Assembly (NCBI RefSeq): GCF_014108865.1
Contig: NZ_CP053928.1
Span: 4,340,001-4,404,000, forward strand
Source: Nocardioides sp. WS12
GTDB taxonomy: Bacteria > Actinomycetota > Actinomycetes > Propionibacteriales > Nocardioidaceae
Length of the DNA stretch: 64,000 bases
Reading direction: 5' to 3'
The notes under the pieces were generated by a model. That model worked only from the letters and a program-made list of their open reading frames with translations. It was not told where the DNA came from and made no database searches. Made by a program: the position numbers and the translations under genes. Below, one piece after another: positions 1-8,074 of the stretch (position 1 is the first letter of the stretch; every line of letters begins with the position of its first letter).

Positions 1-56
1 GTGCCGCGGTCAAGCGCGGCGTCGCGGCCGGCAAGGGCCTGACGCAGCGCACCTGA
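1..56 (+). CDS. 3' end of an unidentified gene (partial)
   Basis: An open frame enters from the left edge and ends at a TGA at 54-56. Its last residues read AAVKRGVAAGKGLTQRT. The Ala/Lys/Gly-rich basic tail looks like a real C-terminus and fills the space up to the convergent stop of the acyltransferase at 63. Seventeen codons are too few to name a family, and a second frame stops at 40-42, so this is tentative. Confidence 0.35.
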   Translation, partial: AAVKRGVAAGKGLTQRT

Positions 57-62
57 CGGCCG

Positions 63-2135
63 CTACCAGCCGAGCGCGACGGCCAGCGGCCCGGCGAGGT
101 ACTCGGAGTACTCGACGGTGAGGTGCTCGCGGTCGCGCAAGGGAACGATCCTGCCGACGACGGGCGGGCACTGGCCGTCGGCGCAGAACCACGGCAGCAC
201 GTCGATGAACTCCACCCCGTTCGCCTTCGCCACGTCGCGGAACCGGTGCTGGCCGCGCACGGTCCCGGGGTTGGGCTCGAACAGGCAGTCACTGAGATCG
301 ACGTCGCGGCGCGACAGGCACTCGCCCGGTGACTGCTTGACCTTCGGCACGTTGCCGAGCATCACGACGCGGTCCGACGAGGCCTTCAGCAACGCGAACT
401 CCTCGGCAAGTCCGCGATCCTGACCGGCGGCTCCCCCGGCGATGGCCGGGGGGCGATAGAAGTTGTTGGCCACCACGACCAGGGCGGGATGCAGGTCCGC
501 GACCTGCTCCAGCGCCCACTCCTTGAACGCGTCGCAATCGGACAACGCGCCGCCGTCCTTGCGGACGCGTGGGGCCGCGTTGGCCGGGCAGGCACTGAAG
601 ACGAACTGGTAGACGACGTAGCCCTGGGCCTTGCCGATGGTGCTGAGCGCCGGGCCCCACATCCGGGCGTGGGAGTCCCCGATGACGACGATCGACCGGT
701 CGGCGTCGGTGTCACCGAAGGGACACAGCTTCTTGGTCTCGAGGCGGTAGTCGCAGTCACCGAGCGGCGCCACCGAGTCGCGCAGACGGCCCAGGTCGGG
801 CTTCAGGCCACCGGGCACCGGTCGCGCGTCCTCCGCGGCCAGCACCGAGGCCTGGACCAGCGCGACCGTCGGGTCGTCGCTGAAGGCCTCGCCCTGGTAG
901 TCGGTCGTGGAGATCTCGGGGTTGTCGGCGAGGCCGGCGATCTGGTGGTCCACCCACGCGTGCGCTCCGAAGGCAGAGCCGATGACGAGCGCGAGGCTGA
1001 TCGGGTAGAGGCCGATCGCGCGCATCCGCGGCTTCCAGCGCACGCCACGACGGAAGGGTTCCTCGATGAGGTGGTACGACGCGGCGCTCAACGCGACGAT
1101 CAGCACCAGCGCGAACGCGAGGTGCGGGCGGCTGAGCCGTGGCTCCTGCCAGTGCGCCTGCGCGATCAGCAGCACCGGGAAGTGCCACAGGTACAGCGAG
1201 TAGGACCAGTCCCCCAGCACCCGGATCGGCTGGAGTGAGAAGAGCCGGAACCAGTACGTCGACGGGGCGCTCGTGCTCGCGCCGGCCGCCAACAGCAGGC
1301 CACTGCCGCCGACGGGCACCAGCGCAGCAGTGCCGGGCATCGGCGTCGCGGAACTGAACGTCAACGTGGCGTAGGCGATCAGGGCCAGACCAGCGACACC
1401 CGCCAGTTCGGTGAGCCAGCGCGGCAGGGCCGGGCGACGCCCCCACAACAGGGTGGCGAGGAGCCCACCGATCCCGAGCTCCCAGGCGCGCGCCGGCGTC
1501 GAGAAGTAGGCAGCGGTCGGGTTGGCCTCGGTCACCCACACGGAGTAGGCGAGGGACCCGAGCGTCACGGCGCCGAGCACCGCGACCACGGCCCGGCGCA
1601 GCGCCCGGTCGGCATTCTCCGGGAGCGCGTGCCCCCAGCGCCGCAGGGCGACGGCGATCAGCAGCAACAGGACCGGGATGACGACGTAGAACTGCTCCTC
1701 GACGGCCAGCGACCAGTAGTGCTGCACGGGTGAGGGCGGTTCGCCCTCGGCGAAGTAATCGGTCTCGACCAGGGAGAAGCGGATGTTGGCGCCGAAGAAC
1801 GCCGCCCACACCGCGTCCTTGATGACCTCGATGCTCCGCACGAACGGCAAGAAGTACGCCGCCGCGAACGCCGTCACGGCCAGCACCACGGTGGCAGCCG
1901 GGATCACCCGGCGCGCACGACGCGCGTAGAAGTCGACGATCGAGATCCGCCGGCTCTCCCCCGCCTCGCGAACGAGCAGTCCGACGATCAGGAATCCGGA
2001 GATCACGAAGAAGACGTCGACGCCCACGAAACCGCCGGACGCCGTACGAAATCCGGCGTGGGCGAGGATGACCAGGCCGACCGCCAGCGCGCGCAGGCCC
2101 TGGATGTCGGAGCGGAACGCCCGCGACTCGGTCAC
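63..2135 (-). CDS. Acyltransferase 3 / SGNH-domain membrane protein (OafA-like)
   Basis: A 690-residue integral membrane O-acyltransferase of the OafA/YrhL type, which transfers acyl groups to cell-surface polysaccharide. Residues about 8-370 are the multi-helix acyltransferase-3 domain; Arg15 and His26 form the family R-x10-H motif, and the segment with HYWSLAVEEQFY is typical. A periplasmic-type SGNH hydrolase domain follows, with GDSH near residue 486 and the DREHLT catalytic Asp/His block near residue 668. I chose the GTG at 2135 because GAGGAGG lies about 8 nt upstream and homology begins there; the frame stays open to 2609 but that part is not protein-like. The neighbouring sulfotransferase and LicD genes suggest a surface-glycan locus. 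The acceptor is unknown. Confidence 0.9.
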   Translation of the reverse strand: MTESRAFRSDIQGLRALAVGLVILAHAGFRTASGGFVGVDVFFVISGFLIVGLLVREAGESRRISIVDFYARRARRVIPAATVVLAVTAFAAAYFLPFVRSIEVIKDAVWAAFFGANIRFSLVETDYFAEGEPPSPVQHYWSLAVEEQFYVVIPVLLLLIAVALRRWGHALPENADRALRRAVVAVLGAVTLGSLAYSVWVTEANPTAAYFSTPARAWELGIGGLLATLLWGRRPALPRWLTELAGVAGLALIAYATLTFSSATPMPGTAALVPVGGSGLLLAAGASTSAPSTYWFRLFSLQPIRVLGDWSYSLYLWHFPVLLIAQAHWQEPRLSRPHLAFALVLIVALSAASYHLIEEPFRRGVRWKPRMRAIGLYPISLALVIGSAFGAHAWVDHQIAGLADNPEISTTDYQGEAFSDDPTVALVQASVLAAEDARPVPGGLKPDLGRLRDSVAPLGDCDYRLETKKLCPFGDTDADRSIVVIGDSHARMWGPALSTIGKAQGYVVYQFVFSACPANAAPRVRKDGGALSDCDAFKEWALEQVADLHPALVVVANNFYRPPAIAGGAAGQDRGLAEEFALLKASSDRVVMLGNVPKVKQSPGECLSRRDVDLSDCLFEPNPGTVRGQHRFRDVAKANGVEFIDVLPWFCADGQCPPVVGRIVPLRDREHLTVEYSEYLAGPLAVALGW

Positions 2136-2231
2136 AGCGGTCCTCCTCGGGTGGCATCGGATTGACGCGGTCGGTCGTGGGCAGCGGCCACCGACGCCTT
2201 CGACGAGGCCAGTTCGGAGTGAAGCCTCAGG

Positions 2232-2237
2232 TACGAT
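2232..2237 (+). promoter_or_regulatory. -10 element TACGAT, leaderless start
   Basis: TACGAT sits 7 nt before the ATG at 2245 and no Shine-Dalgarno sequence is present, so transcription is expected to begin at the start codon itself. Confidence 0.5.
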
Positions 2238-2244
2238 ACCCGCT

Positions 2245-3297
2245 ATGCCCGATGACTCCGGGAAGCACCGGCACTCACGACGGGCAGATCTCCTGCCCGT
2301 CCTTGCTGTCGTGCTCCTGGGAGCCCTGATGCTCGGCATCGCGACGCTGTGGGACGGCGGGCTGCCGGACTCGGCGAGCGACGCCGCCAAGGACCCGGCG
2401 GCGGCCGCTGCGGCACTCGACCCGGAGACCTCGGACGAGACCCGGCCCCGCAACGACCGCGAGGAACGCGCCACCGACGGCAGCATCATCGAGGGCGTGG
2501 AGGACTCCGCCCTCCTTCGCGACGTCAAGGCGGCCGAGGCCGAGGTCAAGAAGGTCCGCATGGAGACGGCGACCTTCAAGATCGCCACCTTCAATCTTCT
2601 CGGCAACAACTACACCGCCCCCGGAGGCTCGCGGGCCAGCTGGCCCGACGCGGGTCCTCGTGCGTCCATGACGGTCGGCCTGATCCGCGCCCACGGCGCG
2701 GACCTGGTGGGCGTCCAGGAGGCGCGGGCGCCGCAGTACGCCGCCGTCAAGGGCGGGCTCGGCTGGGACGCCTACTCCAAGCCCGGCGACACCGACAACG
2801 GCATCATGTGGAACCCCGGTGTCTTCGAACTCGTCGCCGCCGACAACTTCCAGATCCCCTACAACGGGGGTCACCGGGCCCAGAGCATCGTGCGGCTGCG
2901 CCACAAGGAGAGCCGGCGCGAGTTCTACGTCCTCAACATGCACACCACGTCGGGGCGCACCGGATCCCGCACCGCCAGTCGCAACGCTGGTCTCCGGATC
3001 GCCGCCGACTACGTGAACTCGTTGAAGTCCGAGAAGGTGCCGATCTTCCTGATCGGCGACATGAACGACCGCGGCAACTTCTACTGCCAGGTGATTCCGC
3101 GGACCGGGCTGGTTGCGGCCCAGGGCGGCGGCGGCACCTGCGGTTCAGCGCCCCGGATGCGGCCCGTCGACTGGATCACTGGCTACGGCGGCGTGAGCTT
3201 CAGCGGGTACGTCGACGACTTCTCCGCCGAGCACCGACGGATCAGCGACCACCCGATCGTCGTCGCCAACGCGACGCTCGTCGGCTCCAAGAACTGA
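2245..3297 (+). CDS. Membrane-anchored endonuclease/exonuclease/phosphatase-fold protein
   Basis: A 350-residue protein with a short basic N-terminus, one hydrophobic segment (about 15-33) that is a signal anchor, an acidic/Ala-rich linker, then an EEP (DNase I-like) domain from about residue 110. The metal-binding and catalytic features are visible: FNLLGNN, the Glu in GVQEARA, LNMHTT, GDMNDRG and the terminal ISDHPI His. EEP enzymes cleave phosphodiesters in nucleic acids or phospholipids; being outside the membrane suggests a secreted nuclease or phosphoesterase. The ATG at 2245 is supported by a leaderless promoter. Its last 153 bases overlap the end of the convergent sulfotransferase. 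Confidence 0.85.
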   Translation: MPDDSGKHRHSRRADLLPVLAVVLLGALMLGIATLWDGGLPDSASDAAKDPAAAAAALDPETSDETRPRNDREERATDGSIIEGVEDSALLRDVKAAEAEVKKVRMETATFKIATFNLLGNNYTAPGGSRASWPDAGPRASMTVGLIRAHGADLVGVQEARAPQYAAVKGGLGWDAYSKPGDTDNGIMWNPGVFELVAADNFQIPYNGGHRAQSIVRLRHKESRREFYVLNMHTTSGRTGSRTASRNAGLRIAADYVNSLKSEKVPIFLIGDMNDRGNFYCQVIPRTGLVAAQGGGGTCGSAPRMRPVDWITGYGGVSFSGYVDDFSAEHRRISDHPIVVANATLVGSKN

Positions 3298-4365
3298 CCG
3301 CTCGAGCGACTGGCCCAGCGCGCTGCCGAGTGCATTGCCCAGGGCATTGCGCAGGGTGCGGACCTCGTCGAGCAACGCCGCGACCAGTTCGGTCGCCGTC
3401 GCAGCCACCTCCGCGTCGGTGACCGAGTCGGGCGTTCGTCGGGCGGGGACGTCCTGCGGCACACGCAGCGCCTCGAGGTCCCCGACCACGTCGATCGGGT
3501 GGGCCCGGAGATAGGCAAGGGCCTCGTCGCCGCGCACGCGGCATTCCGCGACGCGTTCGGCGGAGGGCCAGAACCTCTCGCCCCCGCGCGGCACGAGCAG
3601 TTCGTCGGCGAGCAGGGTGCGCACGTACACACCCCTGTCGAAGGCGTTGCTGAACGAGTCCAGGTGGGCGTTGACCCGGCGCAGCGTCTCGGCCTCCACG
3701 ACGCCCATGGACTCATTCGGTGACGCGTCGACGAGGCCGTAGGCGTCGTCCGTCAACTGGAGCACGTGGGCGAACCGGTGCCAGATGTCCTTGCGAGGCG
3801 CGGACGTGTCGAGCGGGAGCACGTGGATGCGTGGGAAGGGCACGGCTTCGGACCATCGCTCGAGGACGAGCCGCAAGTCCAGGGTGCGCCAGTTCCAGAT
3901 GTCCGTCGACCGCGGCGACTCGTCGCGGGCGTAGTCCTCGATCGAGGCGAGGGCCTTGTTCTTCAGGCTCTCCTGCCAGGACGCGGTGAAGAGACCGAGC
4001 GGTTCGCGGGCGGTCACGACGAGGTGCACCTGTGCAGGCGCAAGTTGCTCGACCATGCGCCGGGCCTGGTCGGCGCTGGCAGCAGCGAAGAACTCGTGGC
4101 TGATCAGTGCGGCGCCGGGCCAGGCGGCGATCTCCGCACGCAGCCGGTCCCAGGAACTGCGTTCGTCGTCAGCGCGTCGTGGGTGCCTCCCGAGATGGGG
4201 GTCCTCGCAGACGACCCGGGTGGACCACAGGTGGTCGCGACGTTCCGTGCCGGGGAGCAGGACGCCGTCACGAGCCAGCTGGTCACGCGATCCCCAGAGG
4301 ATGTCCTGGAGGTAGGTGGTCGCCGTCTTCGGCAGTCCCAGGTGGACGTAGACGCGTTCGGCCAT
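3145..4365 (-). CDS. Sulfotransferase-family protein
   Basis: A 406-residue cytosolic protein with the 5'-PSB motif LGLPKTATTYLQ at residues 8-19, which binds the 5'-phosphosulfate of PAPS. ISHEFF and LVVTAREP (the 3'-phosphate-binding region) follow. It probably sulfates a glycan or lipid made by the same operon. The last gene of a minus-strand operon, it starts 27 bases after the small coiled-coil gene ends; ATG 4365 is preferred over an in-frame TTG at 4368. The C-terminal 50 or so residues lie antisense to the end of the nuclease-fold gene and look low in family character, so the original stop may have been lost. Confidence 0.8.
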   Translation of the reverse strand: MAERVYVHLGLPKTATTYLQDILWGSRDQLARDGVLLPGTERRDHLWSTRVVCEDPHLGRHPRRADDERSSWDRLRAEIAAWPGAALISHEFFAAASADQARRMVEQLAPAQVHLVVTAREPLGLFTASWQESLKNKALASIEDYARDESPRSTDIWNWRTLDLRLVLERWSEAVPFPRIHVLPLDTSAPRKDIWHRFAHVLQLTDDAYGLVDASPNESMGVVEAETLRRVNAHLDSFSNAFDRGVYVRTLLADELLVPRGGERFWPSAERVAECRVRGDEALAYLRAHPIDVVGDLEALRVPQDVPARRTPDSVTDAEVAATATELVAALLDEVRTLRNALGNALGSALGQSLERSVLGADERRVGDDDRVVADPSVLGGEVVDVPAEAHAAVASDPVDGPHPGR

Positions 4366-4368
4366 CAA

Positions 4369-4398
4369 GTCACCGGCAGGTCACTGGCAGGTCACTGG
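4369..4398. repeat. Short tandem repeat of an 11-bp unit
   Basis: GGCAGGTCACT is repeated exactly at 4375-4385 and 4386-4396, with a degenerate partial unit before it. The copies span the stop codon of the small coiled-coil gene and the gap before the sulfotransferase start, and look like a local slippage duplication. Confidence 0.6.
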
Positions 4399-4586
4399 GC
4401 GCGCTGGAACTTCTCGATGGCCTCGGCGATGCGGGCCTCGTCGCGACTCGCCATCGGGATGACCAGTTCCTGGACGACGTCGGCGATCTCGGCCAGACGC
4501 AGGTGGTGGCGTCGCAACTCGGCGATCTCGGCCTCCAGACCCGTCACGCGTGTCCGCAGCTGCTCGAGTTCGTCCCGCTTGCTCAT
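4392..4586 (-). CDS. Small coiled-coil protein (DUF6752-like)
   Basis: A 64-residue protein whose first 40 residues are heptad-like and charged (LEQLRTRVTGLEAEIAELRR), followed by a conserved-looking block LRLAEIADVVQELVIP. It resembles the C-terminal region of short actinobacterial coiled-coil proteins annotated DUF6752; that assignment is from memory and not secure. The ATG overlaps the stop of the upstream LicD-methyltransferase gene as ATGA, and GGAG lies 5 nt upstream. An in-frame GTG at 4592 would add two residues. Its place between two glycan-modifying enzymes suggests a scaffold or partner role, which is inference. Confidence 0.75.
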   Translation of the reverse strand: MSKRDELEQLRTRVTGLEAEIAELRRHHLRLAEIADVVQELVIPMASRDEARIAEAIEKFQRAQ

Positions 4587-6166
4587 GCCCACTCCGCTAC
4601 CAGTCGTCCGATTGCACGGGGCCGGTCGGCGCCCGCTTCGTACTCCGTGGTCGACACCACGGTCCCACCCTGCGCCTCGATCAGCGCGACGAGACGGCCC
4701 AGCGCGAGGGGGCGGAGACCGAAGTCGGGCTCGCCGGCGCCGGTCCAGACGTCAGCATAAAGTCGGCCGCCTCCCCGCAGGGCTCCGGCCGCGAACCGCG
4801 CGAGCGCTTCGCGCCCGACGTTGTTGGTGGAGTCGAACAGGTGCCGGGCCACGATGACCCGGGGCTCGGCGATCCGCGAGATCCGCGCAATCTCTGCAAG
4901 GGGCGAGCGCCACTCCGTCAGGTTGAGCGTGCGGACCTCCAGCGGCAGGCCCTCGGCCCTGGCCACCTTCAGCGCCCCCCGTGCGCCCTGGGGCACGAAG
5001 TCGTAGGCAGTGGTGGCAAGGCCCTGCCGCGCGAACCACAGCGCGTCGCGCCCGTCGCCCGCGCCGACGTCGAGCACCCGGGTTCCCGGCGCCACGTCGG
5101 CGGCCACCAGTTCGGCGAGGTCCGACGGTGTCGCACCAGGCGGGCGACCGCCCCTGGCGTTCAGTTCGCGTTGCCACGGGCGGCGCAGGGCCGACGTACC
5201 GCGGAACCAGCTGTTGAACCGGTCGACCACCGGCTGCGGGGTCTCGAACTTGTACGCCGGGTCCGGCACCTTCCAGCTCGGTCCGTACATCGCCTCGAGG
5301 AGCTTCTCGGGGCGGGCGGGGCAGCTGAACTCCCGACCCATCAGGGAGCAGGTGCCGAAGGGATACAGCCACTCCTCCTCGAACGGGGTGCCCACCTCGC
5401 CGAGGAGATAGAGCATCCCGTGATCGAAGAAGCCACCGAACAGGTCGAGGCCGCGCACCGAGCCGTCGGATTCGCGGACGTCGATCCGGAACGCCCCGCC
5501 GCTGTAACGGAAGGTGGCGAACCCGCGCTCGACCACGGCGCGTTGCAGCGCGAACGACTCCCGGATCACGTCCACCGGGGTGGAGTACGACGACACGTAG
5601 CCGAGGTCGGCATCCGAGTCGTGCCCCAGGAAGGTGCCCTCGCGGACCGCTCCCAGCAGGGTGCCGTAGGCCGGGAAGGCGTTGATGCCGATGTCCTTCA
5701 GCATCTCGGTGACCTGCTCGATCGCGTCGAGCAGCGGCAGGAGCTGCTCCGGGCTGCGGACCGAGAAGGTCGGGCTGAACCGACCGGATTTGTCGAGGCT
5801 GATCTCCAGCCCGGCCGCGTTGACGAACGCGATCCGGGTCTCCGCGTCGCCGAACGCGAGCTCGCCGTCGTACAGGACCTCGTCGCTGACGTGGTCGCGC
5901 ACGGTGATCCGGCTGTGGCCGTCGAGGAAGCGGCGCATGCGCTGCGGCCAGGCTGCCTGCCGTTGTCCGTTGGGCAAGCGCACCGTGTCCCGGACCAGCC
6001 AGAAGGACCAGATCCGGCGATCGTCGAAGAGGACGTCGACCACCCGGTCGGCGCCCCGGGCAACGGTCGTGACACCGACGGGATCCACTGCGATCACCCG
6101 CGTACCGCGAGAGGAGGCGGCCAGTCCACGAAGTTCCGCGACAGCCAGCGCGACCTTGCGACGCAC
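4583..6166 (-). CDS. LicD-like nucleotidyltransferase / SAM methyltransferase fusion
   Basis: A 527-residue two-domain protein. Residues about 155-330 look like the LicD/FKTN fold: AYGTLLGAVREG, then a DSDAD-type metal site (GHDSDADLGY) and GREFSCP. LicD proteins attach phosphocholine or similar phospho-substituents to teichoic acids and glycans. Residues about 355-500 are a class I methyltransferase with motif I LDVGAGDGRD. About 150 N-terminal residues are unassigned. GTG 6166 is preceded by GGGAGG about 9 nt upstream. It heads the operon with the coiled-coil protein and the sulfotransferase. The fusion suggests one polypeptide adds a phospho-group and methylates the product or a cap sugar. 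Confidence 0.8.
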   Translation of the reverse strand: MRRKVALAVAELRGLAASSRGTRVIAVDPVGVTTVARGADRVVDVLFDDRRIWSFWLVRDTVRLPNGQRQAAWPQRMRRFLDGHSRITVRDHVSDEVLYDGELAFGDAETRIAFVNAAGLEISLDKSGRFSPTFSVRSPEQLLPLLDAIEQVTEMLKDIGINAFPAYGTLLGAVREGTFLGHDSDADLGYVSSYSTPVDVIRESFALQRAVVERGFATFRYSGGAFRIDVRESDGSVRGLDLFGGFFDHGMLYLLGEVGTPFEEEWLYPFGTCSLMGREFSCPARPEKLLEAMYGPSWKVPDPAYKFETPQPVVDRFNSWFRGTSALRRPWQRELNARGGRPPGATPSDLAELVAADVAPGTRVLDVGAGDGRDALWFARQGLATTAYDFVPQGARGALKVARAEGLPLEVRTLNLTEWRSPLAEIARISRIAEPRVIVARHLFDSTNNVGREALARFAAGALRGGGRLYADVWTGAGEPDFGLRPLALGRLVALIEAQGGTVVSTTEYEAGADRPRAIGRLVAEWA

Positions 6167-6248
6167 GTCGCGCTACCTCCCCCACCGATCCACTCGGTTT
6201 GGTCGTTCGATTCGGCCTGCGCAAACGATAACGGACGTCCTCGGACGG

Positions 6249-6254
6249 TAGCGT
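6249..6254 (+). promoter_or_regulatory. -10 element TAGCGT, leaderless start
   Basis: TAGCGT ends 7 nt before the GTG at 6262, with no ribosome binding site between them; it would also drive the genes downstream of it. Confidence 0.5.
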
Positions 6255-6261
6255 TCGGTCC

Positions 6262-7521
6262 GTGAGCACCACCCCGTCCCGCGTGTTCGCGGCCAGGCTG
6301 GTCGGACTCCCGATCTTTGACCCCCAGGGCGACCAGGTCGGCAAGGTCCGCGACCTGGTCGTCACCATGCGTACCGAAGGCACCCAGCCGCGCGTCCTCG
6401 GCATCGTCGCCGAGGTCTTCGGTCGGCGACGGATCTTCGTGCCGATGACGCGCGTCACCAACATCGACAGCGAGCACGTCTACACCACCGGCCTGGTCAA
6501 CATGCGCCGCTTCGAGCAGCGCTCGACCGAGACACTCGTCATGGGCCAGATGCTCGACCGCACCGTCACCATCACCAGCAGCGGCATCGCCGGCACCGTG
6601 TACGACGTCGCGATGGAGCCCGCGCGGACCCGCGACTGGGTGCTCAGCCGGGTGGCCGTCCGCGAGCCGTCCAAGGGTCTCCGGCGCCGCGGGCAGACCC
6701 ATGTCGTCGAATGGCGTGACGTCGTCGGCATCACCCGCACCGACGACCGTCAGGGAGCGACCCATCTGGTCGCGGCGCTCAACGAGATGCGGCCCGCCGA
6801 CGCGGCGAGCATCCTGCATGACCTGCCGGCCGATCGTCGTACCGCGGTGGCGCTGGCGCTGGACGACGAGCGGCTCGCCGACATCCTCGAGGAGATGCCC
6901 GACACCGACCAGGTCGAGATCCTCAAGGGCCTCGAGGCCGAGCGGGCCGCGGACATCCTCGAAGAGATGTCGCCCGACGACGCAGCCGACCTGGTCCGCG
7001 ACCTCCCGCCCGAGACCGCCGAGATCCTGCTCCGGCTGATGGAGCCCGACGAGGCCGAGGACGTCCGGCGGCTGATGAAGTACGTCGAGAACACGGCCGG
7101 CGCGATGATGACGCCCGAGCCGGTGATCCTGGGTCCCGACGCGACGATCGCCGACGCCCTCGCGCACGTACGAAACCCCGAGCTCACCCCGGCCCTCGCA
7201 GCGCTGGTCTACGTCTGCCGCCCGCCCCTGGAGGCACCCACCGGCAAGTTGCTGGGCGTCGCGCACATCCAGCGCCTGCTCCGCGAGCCACCGTCCACCC
7301 TGGTCGCCGGCGCCCTGGACGACTCCATGCAGTGGCTCAGCCCGGAAGCAACCATCGACGAGGTCGCGGCCCACCTGGCGACGTACAACCTGGTGGCGGC
7401 TCCGGTGACCGACGAGAACGGGCGCCTGATCGGCGCGGTCACCGTGGATGACCTGCTCGACCACATGCTCCCGACGAACTGGCGTGACCGCGCGCCCCGG
7501 CCCGGAGGCACGGGTCGATGA
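6262..7521 (+). CDS. PRC-barrel / MgtE-N / CBS-pair cytoplasmic protein (Rv1232c-like)
   Basis: A 419-residue soluble protein. Residues about 8-100 form a PRC-barrel-like domain (GLPIFDPQGDQVGKVRDLV), about 170-275 an MgtE N-terminal superhelical domain with repeated LADILEEMP-type helices, and about 280-405 a pair of CBS domains. It corresponds to the cytosolic sensor half of the Mg2+ channel MgtE, but no transmembrane domain follows, so it is not itself a transporter. The same domain order is known in Mycobacterium Rv1232c. It overlaps the DUF1003 gene by 4 nt, and the two are probably partners, DUF1003 supplying membrane helices. Confidence 0.85.
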   Translation: MSTTPSRVFAARLVGLPIFDPQGDQVGKVRDLVVTMRTEGTQPRVLGIVAEVFGRRRIFVPMTRVTNIDSEHVYTTGLVNMRRFEQRSTETLVMGQMLDRTVTITSSGIAGTVYDVAMEPARTRDWVLSRVAVREPSKGLRRRGQTHVVEWRDVVGITRTDDRQGATHLVAALNEMRPADAASILHDLPADRRTAVALALDDERLADILEEMPDTDQVEILKGLEAERAADILEEMSPDDAADLVRDLPPETAEILLRLMEPDEAEDVRRLMKYVENTAGAMMTPEPVILGPDATIADALAHVRNPELTPALAALVYVCRPPLEAPTGKLLGVAHIQRLLREPPSTLVAGALDDSMQWLSPEATIDEVAAHLATYNLVAAPVTDENGRLIGAVTVDDLLDHMLPTNWRDRAPRPGGTGR

Positions 7522-8048
7522 GCGACACGCGCCGCACCCGCGACCGGCTGGACACCCCGCGCGAGGAGCGCCGCCAGCTCGTCAAGAAGCCGACCTTCAA
7601 CAGGGACGCCTTCGGCGTCTTCGCCGAGCAGTTCGCCCGCTTCATGGGGACGGCGACCTTCCTGATCTACATGACGCTGTTCGTCCTCGCGTGGGTCGGC
7701 TGGAACGTGCTGGCACCCGACGACTGGCGCTGGGACAACTACCCGTTCATCTTCCTGACCCTGATGCTGAGCCTGCAGGCGTCGTACGCCGCACCCCTGA
7801 TCCTGCTCGCACAGAACCGCCAGGAGGCCCGCGACCGGGTGATCGGGGAGCAGGACCGGCAGGCCGACGCACGGGCCCACGCCGACATGGAGTTCCTCGC
7901 CCGTGAGGTGGCCTCGCTGCGGATGTCGGTGGGCGAAGTGGCCACCCGCGACTTCCTGCGCTCCGAACTGCGGACCCTCCTTTCCGAGCTCGATGACCGC
8001 GCCGAGGAACGTGCCGAGTCTCACGAGGACGGCGGCGACGGCGCGTAA
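7518..8048 (+). CDS. DUF1003 membrane protein
   Basis: A 176-residue protein matching DUF1003: a basic, polar N-terminus (about 1-40), two transmembrane helices (about 45-67 and 75-100) with the family features FxxxWxxxN and SLQASYAAPLILLAQNRQ, then a charged, helical cytosolic tail. The ATG overlaps the upstream stop (ATGA), so translation is coupled to the MgtE-N/CBS protein. Function is unestablished; the pairing with a Mg2+-sensor-type protein hints at an ion-related membrane complex. Confidence 0.85.
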   Translation: MSDTRRTRDRLDTPREERRQLVKKPTFNRDAFGVFAEQFARFMGTATFLIYMTLFVLAWVGWNVLAPDDWRWDNYPFIFLTLMLSLQASYAAPLILLAQNRQEARDRVIGEQDRQADARAHADMEFLAREVASLRMSVGEVATRDFLRSELRTLLSELDDRAEERAESHEDGGDGA

Positions 8049-8060
8049 CCCGACCCTCAC

Positions 8061-8066
8061 TAGACT
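8061..8066 (+). promoter_or_regulatory. -10 element TAGACT, leaderless start of mrp
   Basis: TAGACT lies 8 nt before the GTG at 8075; no Shine-Dalgarno sequence is seen. Confidence 0.45.
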
Positions 8067-8074
8067 CGGGCGTT

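Noticed and set aside
4550..6265. A 571-codon plus-strand frame opposite the LicD-methyltransferase gene
   Set aside because: The minus strand has LicD and methyltransferase motifs in an operon; the plus frame has neither motifs nor a start signal.
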